A stretch of DNA of 38,062 nucleotides, from NCBI RefSeq assembly GCF_001280005.1, contig NZ_LGDW01000473.1, positions 1-38,062 of the forward strand, given 5' to 3'. The notes under the pieces were generated by a model that saw nothing but the letters and a program-made list of their open reading frames with translations, did not search any database and had not been told where the DNA came from. A program made the position numbers and the translations under genes. Positions 11,804-19,805 of this stretch are shown here, in pieces. This DNA is from Streptomyces sp. NRRL WC-3618. Lineage in GTDB: Bacteria; Actinomycetota; Actinomycetes; Streptomycetales; Streptomycetaceae. Numbering within the stretch: the stretch's first letter is position 1; every line of letters starts with the position of its first letter.

Positions 11804-13147
11804 TCAGGAGAGGGTGAGGGTGAGTACGCCGGCGTACGAGCCCGGTGGGGTGAACGCCGGTACGTCCAGGGACAGTCCGGCGTCGACGGTGAACTCGCCG
11901 CCGGTGAGCGCTCCGTCGGGTGCGGAGGCCAGGGTGGCTCCCGTACTGCCGACGGGACCGGGTGAACCGGGCCGACAGGTGCTGGGACTTCCGGCCTTGG
12001 TGGCGCAGGCCGGGGTCCAACTGAGCTTGTCGGCGCCGATCTTGGCGCCGGGTCCGGTGAAGTCGGTGACCTTGCCCGTCAGGGACCAGCCCGCGGGTCC
12101 GCCACGGAAGTCCTTGACGGTCACCGTCTGCAGCGGGCCCTTCGAGGCTCCGCCCTTGCCGAAGTCGACCGTCGACAGCTGGACGGCGTCCCCGGCCTGG
12201 GTCATGGACAGGTCACCGGCCTTGACGGTGGTGGTGATCTTCTGGCTGTTGTTGGGCACGGGAGTGTCGTCGATGACGACGTAGGCGGCCGGACCGGCGC
12301 CCTTGCTGTCGTTCCACGCGCTGCCCTCGTACGCCACGACACCGGTCGTCGTCTTGTCCCGGACGGCGAGGGTGCCGCTGAAGGCGCCCCGGGAGTCGGC
12401 GGTCACGGTCGCGGTGTCGGTGGTCTGGGCGGACCCGGACCGGCCGGCGAGCGTGACCGCGGCACCCGGCGTGAAGTTGGCGCCGTTCACGGTGACCCCG
12501 GCCCCGGGCGCCCCGGAAGCCGAACCCAGCGTGATGGCACGGGTGTTGGCCGGTGTCCCGTCGGTCGCCGTGATCGTCTCGGAGACGGGCGCGGGCGGCG
12601 TGAGGATCGTGCAGGGGGTGTCCAGCTCGAGGATGTAGCTGGTGTGGATGTTGTAGTCGCCGGGCGAGAGAGTGATCGCACCCGGCTTGGTGACCGTGAA
12701 GGTGCCGCTCATCTCGAAGGACGGGAAGGCGCCCTTGCCGGGCACGGGGTCGTTCTTCTTGGGGCCGGCGACGGTGATGGAACCGGTCTGCGCTCCGCCC
12801 AGGGTGACCTTGCCGGTGGGCGTCATGATGTCGGCGGGCAGGGCGAGGTCGGTGGGATTGCTCGCGGCCGGTTTGACCACCGTGTACTTCACGGTGACGG
12901 TGTCGCCGACCTTGGGCGCGGTCTTGTCCACCGTGATCTGTCCGGTGGTGGTGCCGTCGATCGGCGGCAGACCCGCGATCGGCGGCGGTACACAGTGCGT
13001 TCCGTAGTCCACGGCGGCGGACGCCGTGGCGAGCGCGCCGGCCGGGACGGCCAGCGCGCCGCCCGTGGTGACCGCGAGCGCGGTCGCCCCGAGCAGCGCG
13101 GCCCAGCGTCGTCTTCGGCCGGTCGAACCCATGGATGTGTTGGCCAT
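11804..13147 (-). CDS. Secreted WxL-domain-like surface protein
   Basis: The protein has 447 residues, with an Arg-rich signal peptide cleaved near residue 45. Beta-rich Ig/IPT-like segments follow (GVTVNGANFTPGAAVTLAGRSG at 217-238). The C-terminal third resembles a WxL domain: GWSL (W354-L356), a second aromatic segment LSWTPAC (376-381), paired cysteines C381/C391 and the terminal GSYAGVLTLTLS typical of WxL domains. WxL domains bind peptidoglycan and partner with DUF916 proteins, and such a gene lies directly downstream. There is no LPXTG or membrane anchor. A GAGGGGG ribosome site sits 6 bases before the ATG. Its promoter region carries a palindrome shared with the neighbouring secreted-protein gene. 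Confidence 0.83.
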   Translation of the reverse strand: MANTSMGSTGRRRRWAALLGATALAVTTGGALAVPAGALATASAAVDYGTHCVPPPIAGLPPIDGTTTGQITVDKTAPKVGDTVTVKYTVVKPAASNPTDLALPADIMTPTGKVTLGGAQTGSITVAGPKKNDPVPGKGAFPSFEMSGTFTVTKPGAITLSPGDYNIHTSYILELDTPCTILTPPAPVSETITATDGTPANTRAITLGSASGAPGAGVTVNGANFTPGAAVTLAGRSGSAQTTDTATVTADSRGAFSGTLAVRDKTTTGVVAYEGSAWNDSKGAGPAAYVVIDDTPVPNNSQKITTTVKAGDLSMTQAGDAVQLSTVDFGKGGASKGPLQTVTVKDFRGGPAGWSLTGKVTDFTGPGAKIGADKLSWTPACATKAGSPSTCRPGSPGPVGSTGATLASAPDGALTGGEFTVDAGLSLDVPAFTPPGSYAGVLTLTLS

Positions 13148-13271
13148 GGTTGCCCCCTCTGCGGGATGCGGGCGCAGCGGCTCATCTGCGCCGACAGGGG
13201 GCCATTGATGTGCAGGTCGGGTGAGAAGTCAATGCCGTTCCGCCAAATAACGGCGGAGCGGGGGAAGTGAA

Positions 13272-13286
13272 CTGACGGACCATCAG
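13272..13286. promoter_or_regulatory. Shared palindromic operator, copy 1 (WxL gene)
   Basis: CTGACGGACCATCAG is a near-palindrome centred about 132 bases upstream of the WxL start codon. A 13-of-15 match lies at 14001-14015, centred about 125 bases upstream of the next secreted-protein gene. Confidence 0.6.
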
Positions 13287-13295
13287 TTTTCGTCA

Positions 13296-13319
13296 GTTTC
13301 CGGTTTCCCAGCCGGAAAC
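13296..13319 (-). terminator. Hairpin after the small secreted-protein gene
   Basis: GTTTCCGG (13296-13303) and CCGGAAAC (13312-13319) are perfectly complementary around an 8-base loop. It lies downstream of the 13386 stop codon on the minus strand. Confidence 0.55.
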
Positions 13320-13355
13320 GGTCGGCGCCACCCACGAGGCGAGCGGCGCCGACCG
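13319..13355 (-). terminator. Strong 11-bp hairpin terminator
   Basis: CGGTCGGCGCC (13319-13329) and GGCGCCGACCG (13345-13355) pair perfectly around a 15-base loop, 30 bases after the stop codon of the small secreted-protein gene. It adjoins the 13296-13319 hairpin, making a tandem terminator that separates this gene from the WxL gene. Confidence 0.7.
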
Positions 13356-13385
13356 CACTTCAGAGGGGTGCGGGGAGGCGGGCCG

Positions 13386-13883
13386 TCACTCGTAGACGAA
13401 CGGTCCCGGTGCCTGGTTTCCGGTCGGCGTGCAGGTCACGGTGATGCCGAAGAGCACCATCTTGAGGGTGCCGCCGCCCGCGTCCAGGCTGTCGCCGGAG
13501 GCGACGGTGCCGGTGAGCGGGCCGACGGTGACCGTGGCACCGGTGGGTGTGGCCGGGTTCTTGGTGCCGGTGAACGCGGTGGTGCCGCCCGCGGCCTTTT
13601 TCAGGGTCAGCGTGGTGGCGATGGAGTCGGCGGCGAGCGGGAGCGGGGCGGTGATGTTCGAGCTGACGGTGATGGTGGCCGAGGTGCCGTCCTGGGTGGC
13701 GGTGAGTACGGTCGAGCCGCCGCCGAAGAAACCGCAGTTGTAGGTGACCGTCGCGGAGGTGGGGGCGACGGCCGCGGCGGCCGGCGCGAAGGCCAGACCG
13801 GTGACGGCGAGCGAGCCCGCCGCGAGTACCGCACCGATACCAAGTCGCCTGCGTGCGGGCAGGCGTACTGACGTACTTCTCAT
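13386..13883 (-). CDS. Small secreted protein of unknown function
   Basis: The product has 165 residues and I do not recognise a named family. It has an Arg-rich n-region, a hydrophobic stretch and an AAAAVAP cleavage region near residue 38. The mature part is about 125 residues, beta-strand-like and Thr/Gly-rich, with one cysteine near each end (TYNCGFFGGGS and TVTCTPTG) that could form a disulfide. It lies upstream of the WxL gene in the same direction, is separated from it by tandem terminators, and shares its upstream palindrome, suggesting co-regulation as part of one surface system. ATG 13883 fits the signal peptide; an upstream start at 13919 would spoil it. Confidence 0.8.
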   Translation of the reverse strand: MRSTSVRLPARRRLGIGAVLAAGSLAVTGLAFAPAAAAVAPTSATVTYNCGFFGGGSTVLTATQDGTSATITVSSNITAPLPLAADSIATTLTLKKAAGGTTAFTGTKNPATPTGATVTVGPLTGTVASGDSLDAGGGTLKMVLFGITVTCTPTGNQAPGPFVYE

Positions 13884-14000
13884 CGATCGGATTCCCTTCC
13901 CTGGTACGGGAATTGCCATGTGGGGAAATGCGACGTGGGGGGTACGACGAGCCGGGTGCGGTCAGCCGCGGGGCGGGTGCGGGGCGCCGGGCGGGGGAAT

Positions 14001-14015
14001 CTGACGGACCGTCGG
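14001..14015. promoter_or_regulatory. Shared palindromic operator, copy 2 (small secreted-protein gene)
   Basis: CTGACGGACCGTCGG matches copy 1 at 13 of 15 positions and lies at a similar distance from its gene. The rest of the 253-base gap 13884-14136 shows no ORF or structure I can support. Confidence 0.6.
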
Positions 14016-14136
14016 AAGAGCGGGCTCCATTGACGCGTGGGTTGCCCGCGATTGCAAGACAAGCTCAGCGGGTTCTTTCCGGCCGCGATGAAAGTGGCCG
14101 GAAGACCTCCCCCCGGCCAGGCGCCCTTGGCTCACC

Positions 14137-14496
14137 TCACCCGGCGGTCACCGTCACCCGCACCACCCCGTCCGGCGCGGCCACGTGCACCGGGGTCGCG
14201 GGCCCGCCCAGATCCCGTACGGCCGCCAGGTCCTCCGCCGGAACTCCCTCGGCAACCGTCACGACGGCCGCCGCCTCCAGCGACGTCGCCCCCGACGCGA
14301 CCGCCATGGCCACCGCCGTCCGCAGCGCGCTCAGTTTCAGCGAGTCGAGGTCGACCGTGCCGGCGACATACGTACGGCCGGTCTCGTCCCGTACGGCCGC
14401 CCCCTCGGGGACTCCGTTGCGGGCCCGGGCGGAGCGGGCGAGGGTGACGATCTTGCGGTCCTCGGAATCGAGGTCGAGCGCGTTGCTGTCGGTCAT
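14137..14496 (-). CDS. Cytidine deaminase-like protein lacking catalytic residues
   Basis: The product has 119 residues. The region SLKLSALRTAVAMAVASGA (52-70) lines up with the zinc-binding helix of cytidine deaminase (S-x-x-x-C-A-E-R-x-A). However, the metal-binding Cys and catalytic Glu are replaced by Ser56 and Leu58, and the second PCxxC motif is absent. It is therefore unlikely to deaminate cytidine, although automatic annotation often names such proteins cytidine deaminase. It is usually found between corC and era in Streptomyces, as here. A role in nucleoside or RNA binding would be speculation. ATG 14496 is chosen for the N-terminus MTDSNALDLD; the ribosome site is weak. Confidence 0.78.
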   Translation of the reverse strand: MTDSNALDLDSEDRKIVTLARSARARNGVPEGAAVRDETGRTYVAGTVDLDSLKLSALRTAVAMAVASGATSLEAAAVVTVAEGVPAEDLAAVRDLGGPATPVHVAAPDGVVRVTVTAG

Positions 14497-14634
14497 GCCA
14501 TGAGCATACTTACGCGATTTGTCCCCTGGTGAGGCCCACTGAGGCTTCATGACACAAGGAAGTCACACAAGAACAGGTATCAGATACGGGCGATCAGGGC
14601 ATGACCCAGGAACCGCGAGCCATGAGGAGGCGTC

Positions 14635-14742
14635 ATGAACCGCCAGACCCGCATCCGCGTCATCCGCAGGCCCAGCGCCCCCTCCCCCCGTGACCTCCCC
14701 ATCGACCGCAGGACGCCCTCGGGCCGCATCCTGCCGTACTGA
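14635..14742 (+). CDS. Small basic 35-residue ORF, unknown function
   Basis: The ORF starts at ATG 14635 with a good GAGGAGG ribosome site at 14623-14629 and stops at 14742, 48 bases from the convergent SARP gene. The product is Arg/Pro/Ile-rich (begins MNRQTRIRVIRRPSAP, ends SGRILPY), with no cysteine, signal peptide or membrane segment. I recognise no family. The well-placed ribosome site argues that it is translated. It could be a small regulatory protein or a peptide precursor. Confidence 0.5.
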   Translation: MNRQTRIRVIRRPSAPSPRDLPIDRRTPSGRILPY

Positions 14743-14790
14743 GAATTCTTCCGGTCCCTCAGCGGTCCCTCATCGTCCCGGGCACGTTCC

Positions 14791-17700
14791 TCAGTGTCCC
14801 GGGACGTCTCTCGGCTCCGGGAGTTCCAGCGCCTCCCTGCTGCCGAGCCGTTGGAAGACGCCGTACGCCTCTTCCTCCAGCTCGCGCGCCGTGTCGGCCG
14901 CGCCCCTGGCCAGTGCGGCGCGGGACAGGTCCCGCAGGGTGCGAGCGCGCCACAGCGGCAGCTCCAGCTTGTCCCACAGGGCGAGAGCCTGTCGCAGGGT
15001 GTCGGTCGCGGTCTCCCAGTCGGACGCGGCGAGACACCACTCGCCGAGGGTGCGCAGGACGAGGGCCTCGCCGAACATGTCCTGGCGCTCGCGGGTGGTC
15101 TCCAGACACCGGTCGAGACGCCGGCGGGCCTCGGCCATCCGGCCCTGCCGCAACTCGACCTTGGCCAGGGACTGACTCGCGTACATGACGCCGAACGCGT
15201 CGCCCGTCTCCTCGAAGAGGCCGAGCGCCTGCCGCAACAGGGTCTCAGCGGCCGGCAGATCCCCCCGCGCCCGGTGACAGAGGCCCAGTGAGCGCAGCGC
15301 GAGCGCTTCGCCGTGCCGGTCCCACGCGGTCACGTACAGGCGGTGTGCCCGGGAGAGGGCCTCCCACGCGTCGTCGTCGCGGCCCTGTTCCCGGTGGACG
15401 GAGCCGATGCCGTACAGCACATGGGCCATGGGCGCGATGTCCTCCGGCTCCCGGTACCGTTCGAGCGCCGAGGTCAGCAGGGTCAGCGCCTCGTCGAAGC
15501 GGGCCTGTTCGCGGCGGGCCGCGCCCATACCGGCCAACGCGTCGGCGGAGCCGCTCCGTACCGACCGTTTCTCGAACAGGCCGAGCGCCGCCGCGAAGAA
15601 CGCGTACGCCTCGTCGAAACGGTCCTGCTCCAGGCGGAGTTGGCCAAGACCGTTCAGCAGCCGGGCCTCGCCCTCGACGTCCCCGCCCCGGCGCACCGCC
15701 TCCAGGGCCACGTCGTGGGAGCGGGACCAGGCGTCGAACTGGTTGTAGAGCGCGGCGGAGGCGGCCATGAGGGTGGCGGCGAGATCGCGGGCGGCGTCGA
15801 ACATGCCGTGCTCCGCGCAGTGGGCGACCCCCGCCAGCAGGCAGCGCTGCTCGGCCGCGAACCACGCGGCCGGCTCGCCCGTCAGGTCCGTCAACGGCTT
15901 GGTCGGCGGCGTCAGTTGGGCTGCGGCCGGTACGGGCTCGTCCGTCGTGGTGACCGGGAGTAGGCGGGACGCGCCGCCCGGTCCGTGGGCCGCCGCGCTG
16001 CGGGCCATGACCAGCCAGCGGTCGACCAGCCGTCGAACCGCCGTCTCCCGTTCCTGTCGGGTCTCGTCGGCCAGACAGCGCTCCCGGGCGTACTCGCGCG
16101 CCAGGTCGTGGATGCGATAGCGCGTTCTGCCCGTCTCGTCGGTGCCCACGACCTCCACGAAGTGGCAGTCCACGAGTTGTTCGACCGCGTCGTCCGCGTC
16201 GTCCTCGCTCACGTCGAGGAGCGGGCCGGCGACCCAGGCGGCGAAGTCGGGCAGGTCCATCAGGGCCAGGCGGCGCAGGGCGCGCCGCTGCTGCAGGTCG
16301 AGGTCCGCGTAGCCGAGTCCGAGGCTCGCGCGCACTTCCAGGTCACCGGCCTGCAGTTCGTCCAGGCGGCGGCGCTCGTCCCTGAGGCGGGACGCCAGCC
16401 GGGCCGGTGTCCAGTGGGGGCGGGCGGCGAGCCGGACGCCGGCGACGCGGACGGCGAGCGGGAGCCGGCCGCACAGCGCGACGATCTCGGCGGCCCGGTC
16501 GGGCTCCAGGGCGGGCCGGGTCGGGCCGGCCACACGGGCCAGCAGGTCCAGTGCCTCCGTTTGGGACGGCACACCCAGATCGAGGTGGGCGGCGCCTTCC
16601 AGGGCGACGAGCCGACGGCGGCCGGTGATCAGCACGGCCGAGCCGCCACCCGGGGGGAGCAGCGGGCGCAGCAGGGCCTCGCTGACGGCGTTGTCGAGGA
16701 TGAGCAGGACCCTGCGGTGCGCGATGTGGGTGCGGTAGAGGCCGAGGAGGTCCTCCTCGTCGTGCCCCGGGGTCTCGGGGTCGACCCCTAGGGCGCGCAG
16801 CAGCCGGGCCAGGGCGTCCACGGTCCGTACGGGCTCGGAGTCCGAGGCACGCAGGTCCACGAAGAGCTGTCCGTCGGGGAAGAGCGCGGCGACGCGGTGG
16901 CCCACGTGGACGGCCAGGGCGGTCTTGCCGGTGCCCGACCGGCCGGAGATCACCCCGATGGGCGGCGCGGTGCGCAGCGGGTTCCGCACCTGTTCCAGAA
17001 GGCTGGTCGCCCAGGCGATCTGTTCGGTTCGCCCTACGAAGTCGGCGACGTCGGGTGGGAGTTGGGAGGGCGCCGGACGTGTCGTGTCGTCGTGTGGCTG
17101 CTCGGGACGGTGGGGTGAGGGTGTGTTCGCGTCCGCGCGCGAGGCAGCCGCCGCCTCCATGGGTGCGGGGCGGTCGGGTCTCTTCCCCGAGGCCGTGCCC
17201 TTTCGGCGGGCGGGCGCTCCCAGCACGGTCGGGTCCGCCCGGAGTAGGGCCTGGTGGAGCGCGCGCAGGTCCGGGCCGGGGTCCACACCCAGTTCCGTAC
17301 GGAGCAGACGGCGGCCCTCGTCGTAGCAGCGCAGCGCGTCGGGCAGTCGGCCGGCGCGGTACAGGGCGGTCATCAGCTGGCCGCGCGGGCGCTCTCTGAG
17401 GGGGTGGGCGGCGACGTGGGCGACGAGTTCGGCGACGAGGTCCGTGCGTCGGTCCAGGTCCAGTTCGGCCGAGAAGCGGAACTCCTTCGCCTCCAGCCGG
17501 AGTTCCGCCAGGCGCATGGCCTCGACGCGGGCGAAGGACTGACCGAGCCCTTCCAGGGCGTTCGGGCCGCGCCACAGGCCTGACGCCGCCCGCAGGGTGT
17601 CGACGGCTTCCTCGGCACGCCCGTCCAGGGCCGCGCTCCGACCGGCCGCGAACGCCTCCTCGAAGCGCCGGGCGTCCACGGCGGAGGGCGGGAACTCGGC

Positions 17701-17988
17701 CACGTAACCCGGGGAGCGGGTGCGGATGGCGTCGCCGCCCTCCGTACCGGCCAGGGCCCGGCGCAGTCCGGAGACGTGCGAGGCGACGAGCGCCCGCGCG
17801 GTGGCGGGCGGCTCCTCCTCCCAGGTCAGTTCGACCAGACGCTCGACGGACAGCACCTCACCGAGATGGACGACGAGAGCCGCGAGGATCGCCGTCGGTT
17901 TGGCGCCGTGCAGCGGGACGCGTCGACCCCCGCTCATCACCTCGACCGGTCCCAGCAGGCGAACGTCCAACCTGTCCCCCGATGTCAC
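14791..17988 (-). CDS. AfsR/SARP-type regulator with NB-ARC and TPR domains
   Basis: The product is a large transcription factor of 1065 residues. In order it has an OmpR-type winged helix (about 5-80), a bacterial transcriptional activation domain (about 100-250), a Pro-rich linker, an NB-ARC ATPase with P-loop GRSGTGKT (349-356), and TPR repeats over the last 400 residues. This is the architecture of AfsR-like regulators, which activate sigma-factor-dependent genes. I chose GTG 17988 (N-terminus VTSGDRLDVRLLG); an ATG at 18102 would add 38 unconserved residues. It is divergent from the VanX-like/sigma operon, which is its most likely local target. No biosynthetic cluster is present here. 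Confidence 0.9.
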   Translation of the reverse strand: MTSGDRLDVRLLGPVEVMSGGRRVPLHGAKPTAILAALVVHLGEVLSVERLVELTWEEEPPATARALVASHVSGLRRALAGTEGGDAIRTRSPGYVAEFPPSAVDARRFEEAFAAGRSAALDGRAEEAVDTLRAASGLWRGPNALEGLGQSFARVEAMRLAELRLEAKEFRFSAELDLDRRTDLVAELVAHVAAHPLRERPRGQLMTALYRAGRLPDALRCYDEGRRLLRTELGVDPGPDLRALHQALLRADPTVLGAPARRKGTASGKRPDRPAPMEAAAASRADANTPSPHRPEQPHDDTTRPAPSQLPPDVADFVGRTEQIAWATSLLEQVRNPLRTAPPIGVISGRSGTGKTALAVHVGHRVAALFPDGQLFVDLRASDSEPVRTVDALARLLRALGVDPETPGHDEEDLLGLYRTHIAHRRVLLILDNAVSEALLRPLLPPGGGSAVLITGRRRLVALEGAAHLDLGVPSQTEALDLLARVAGPTRPALEPDRAAEIVALCGRLPLAVRVAGVRLAARPHWTPARLASRLRDERRRLDELQAGDLEVRASLGLGYADLDLQQRRALRRLALMDLPDFAAWVAGPLLDVSEDDADDAVEQLVDCHFVEVVGTDETGRTRYRIHDLAREYARERCLADETRQERETAVRRLVDRWLVMARSAAAHGPGGASRLLPVTTTDEPVPAAAQLTPPTKPLTDLTGEPAAWFAAEQRCLLAGVAHCAEHGMFDAARDLAATLMAASAALYNQFDAWSRSHDVALEAVRRGGDVEGEARLLNGLGQLRLEQDRFDEAYAFFAAALGLFEKRSVRSGSADALAGMGAARREQARFDEALTLLTSALERYREPEDIAPMAHVLYGIGSVHREQGRDDDAWEALSRAHRLYVTAWDRHGEALALRSLGLCHRARGDLPAAETLLRQALGLFEETGDAFGVMYASQSLAKVELRQGRMAEARRRLDRCLETTRERQDMFGEALVLRTLGEWCLAASDWETATDTLRQALALWDKLELPLWRARTLRDLSRAALARGAADTARELEEEAYGVFQRLGSREALELPEPRDVPGH

Positions 17989-18112
17989 GTTCCCGCAGTC
18001 CAGGACAACATACCGGCCCCCACTGACAGTCAGGCCGCCCAGCGGACCGTGACGAAAAGACTGTCCGACTTTCGACGTGTGGGACGGAAGTGAACGCCCC
18101 ACCGGCCCATCC

Positions 18113-18151
18113 GTGCAGGCGGCATGCAGAGGATTTGCATCGTTCCTGCAC
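18113..18151. promoter_or_regulatory. 39-bp nested palindrome in the SARP-vanX intergenic region
   Basis: GTGCAGG (18113-18119) mirrors CCTGCAC (18145-18151), and ATGCA (18124-18128) mirrors TGCAT (18136-18140). The spacers are symmetrical: 4, 7 and 4 bases. It lies 22 bases before the VanX start, so it could be an operator for the SARP or sigma factor, or an mRNA hairpin. Confidence 0.65.
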
Positions 18152-18173
18152 CGCCCGCCGCCACGCTGTGAGC

Positions 18174-18857
18174 GTGACGGACATCATCCTGCTTTCGGAC
18201 CACCGAGTCGCCGCCACGCGCGTCACCGAGAACGGTGAACCCCTGGCCGACGCGCGGGAGTTCACCGAACTGCGGGTCGACACCCGGAAGGCCGACAGCG
18301 ACGGCTCCTACGCACACCTGAGGGCCGACGTGCTGCGCCGCCTCCTGCTCGCACAGGACGCGCTGCCCCCGGGCGTCCGTCTGCTGCTGGTGGAGGGATT
18401 CCGGCCACCCGAGTTGCAGCGCAGCTACTTCGACACATACGCAGCAACGTTGCGTGCGGCCCATCGGGACGCCGGGCCGGACCGGATACGTGAGCTGGCC
18501 AGCGCCTACATCTCGCCCCCGGAGGTCGCCCCGCACGTCAGCGGCGGCGCGGTCGATCTGACGCTGTGCACCGAGGACGGCGCCGAGCTCCCTCTCGGTA
18601 CGGAGGTCAACGCCACCCCCGAGGAGAGCGCGGGCGGCTGTCGCACCGCCGCGGCCAACATCGACGCCGAGGCCAGGGCCAACCGGGCGGTGCTGGGGCG
18701 GGCCATGGCGGCCGCGGGGTTCGTCAACTACCCGACCGAGTGGTGGCACTGGTCGTACGGGGACCGGTACTGGGCGCTGCTGACCGAGGCACCGGCCGCG
18801 AAGTACGGCCCCGCCTCGCTGAACCACCCGTACCCCCTCAGCTCCGCAGGCACATGA
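18174..18857 (+). CDS. VanX-like D-Ala-D-Ala dipeptidase (M15D)
   Basis: This zinc dipeptidase has 227 residues. All expected active-site residues are visible: the GFRP arginine (R77), zinc ligands H121 and D128 in PHVSGGAVDLTL, and E189 with H192 in EWWHW. VanX enzymes hydrolyse D-Ala-D-Ala. In glycopeptide resistance they work with vanH and vanA, which are absent here, so a role in cell-wall turnover or D-Ala recycling is equally likely. There is no signal peptide, so it acts in the cytoplasm. I chose GTG 18174; GTG 18168 is possible. A sigma factor gene follows after 26 bases. Confidence 0.92.
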   Translation: MTDIILLSDHRVAATRVTENGEPLADAREFTELRVDTRKADSDGSYAHLRADVLRRLLLAQDALPPGVRLLLVEGFRPPELQRSYFDTYAATLRAAHRDAGPDRIRELASAYISPPEVAPHVSGGAVDLTLCTEDGAELPLGTEVNATPEESAGGCRTAAANIDAEARANRAVLGRAMAAAGFVNYPTEWWHWSYGDRYWALLTEAPAAKYGPASLNHPYPLSSAGT

Positions 18858-18883
18858 CCCCGGGGGAACACCATGGAGAACCC

Positions 18884-19429
18884 ATGACGAGCACGACGAC
18901 CGTCACCGACCACATGACCCCGGCCGAGTTCGACGAGGCCTTCACCGCCGTGATGCCGAGGCTGCGACGCCGCCTGCTGGTGCTGACCGGCAATCCGCAC
19001 GACGCCGACGACCTGCTCCAGGAGACGTATCTGAGACTCTCCCGCCGGGCGCGTGCCCGCACCCTGGCGCGTCAGCAGCAGCCGTACGCCTACACCTGTG
19101 CGGCGGCCCTGAACCTGCTGCGCGACCTGTGGCGGCACCCCTCGCGCCAGGAACGCTGCACCGACCGGCTGCCGGAACGGAGCTGGGACGGCGGTTTCGC
19201 GACCAGGGAGGCCGAGACGGTGACCACCGCGCTGCTGCGCGAGTTGTCGCCCAAGGAGGCGGCCGCCGTGATCCTCGTCGACATCGAGGGCCTGACCCAC
19301 GACATGGCGGGGGAACGCCTCGGCGCGCACCGCGGCACGGTGCAGCGCAACCGGATGCGCGGCCTGGCCAAGATCCGCTCCGCACTCGACACGAACGTGC
19401 CGGACATGGGCGGGGTCCCGGTCCGCTGA
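18884..19429 (+). CDS. ECF-type RNA polymerase sigma factor
   Basis: This sigma-70 family protein has 181 residues. Region 2 covers about 15-85, including the helix with DADDLLQETYLRLSRRAR. Region 4 is at about 120-170 (LSPKEAAAVILVDIEGLTHDMAGERLGAHRGTVQRNRMRGLAKI). A GGAG ribosome site lies a few bases before ATG 18884. It is the second gene of an operon with the VanX-like dipeptidase. No anti-sigma factor gene is adjacent. Control may therefore come from the divergent SARP regulator or from the palindrome upstream of vanX. Confidence 0.9.
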   Translation: MTSTTTVTDHMTPAEFDEAFTAVMPRLRRRLLVLTGNPHDADDLLQETYLRLSRRARARTLARQQQPYAYTCAAALNLLRDLWRHPSRQERCTDRLPERSWDGGFATREAETVTTALLRELSPKEAAAVILVDIEGLTHDMAGERLGAHRGTVQRNRMRGLAKIRSALDTNVPDMGGVPVR

Positions 19430-19445
19430 CTGGTCCACCGACCCC

Positions 19446-19805
19446 TCAGGGCCGGTCCAGCCGCAACCGCTCCGCGCGCGGCAGACCGGCCACCACCAGG
19501 TCGTACGAGTCCTCGATCAGCTCCCGTACGAGGTGATCGGGCAGCTCCCCGTCGACCGTGACCGTGTTCCAGTGCCGTTTGTTCATGTGATATCCGGGGA
19601 TGATCAGCCCCGGATGATCGGCGCGCAGCCGGATCGCGTCCTCCGGATCGCACTTCAGGTTGACCTTCAGGGGGCGGTTGTCCAGCCAGGACAGGGCGAA
19701 GAGCTTGCCCAGCACCTTGAACACCGAGACCTCGGGGCTGAACGGGAAGTCCTCGACAGCGGCGTTGAAGGACAGGCAGAAGGCACGCAGCTCTTTCGGA
19801 GTCAC
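19446..19805 (-). CDS. MmcQ/YjbR family DNA-binding-like protein
   Basis: The product has 119 residues with the CyaY-like fold pattern of this family: ALSWLDNRPLKVNLKCDPEDAIRLR, then GYHMNKRHWNTVTVDGELPDHLV. The family is annotated as DNA-binding on structural grounds only. Its ATG overlaps the corC stop codon by 4 bases (ATGA), so it is translationally coupled as the last gene of the phoH-ybeY-corC operon. Confidence 0.92.
   Translation of the reverse strand: MTPKELRAFCLSFNAAVEDFPFSPEVSVFKVLGKLFALSWLDNRPLKVNLKCDPEDAIRLRADHPGLIIPGYHMNKRHWNTVTVDGELPDHLVRELIEDSYDLVVAGLPRAERLRLDRP

Noticed and set aside
14791..17988. Pathway-specific activator of a biosynthetic cluster
   Set aside because: No polyketide, peptide or terpene synthase genes occur within the window.
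18174..19429. Vancomycin resistance cluster
   Set aside because: Only a VanX-like dipeptidase is present; there is no vanH, vanA or vanRS homologue nearby.
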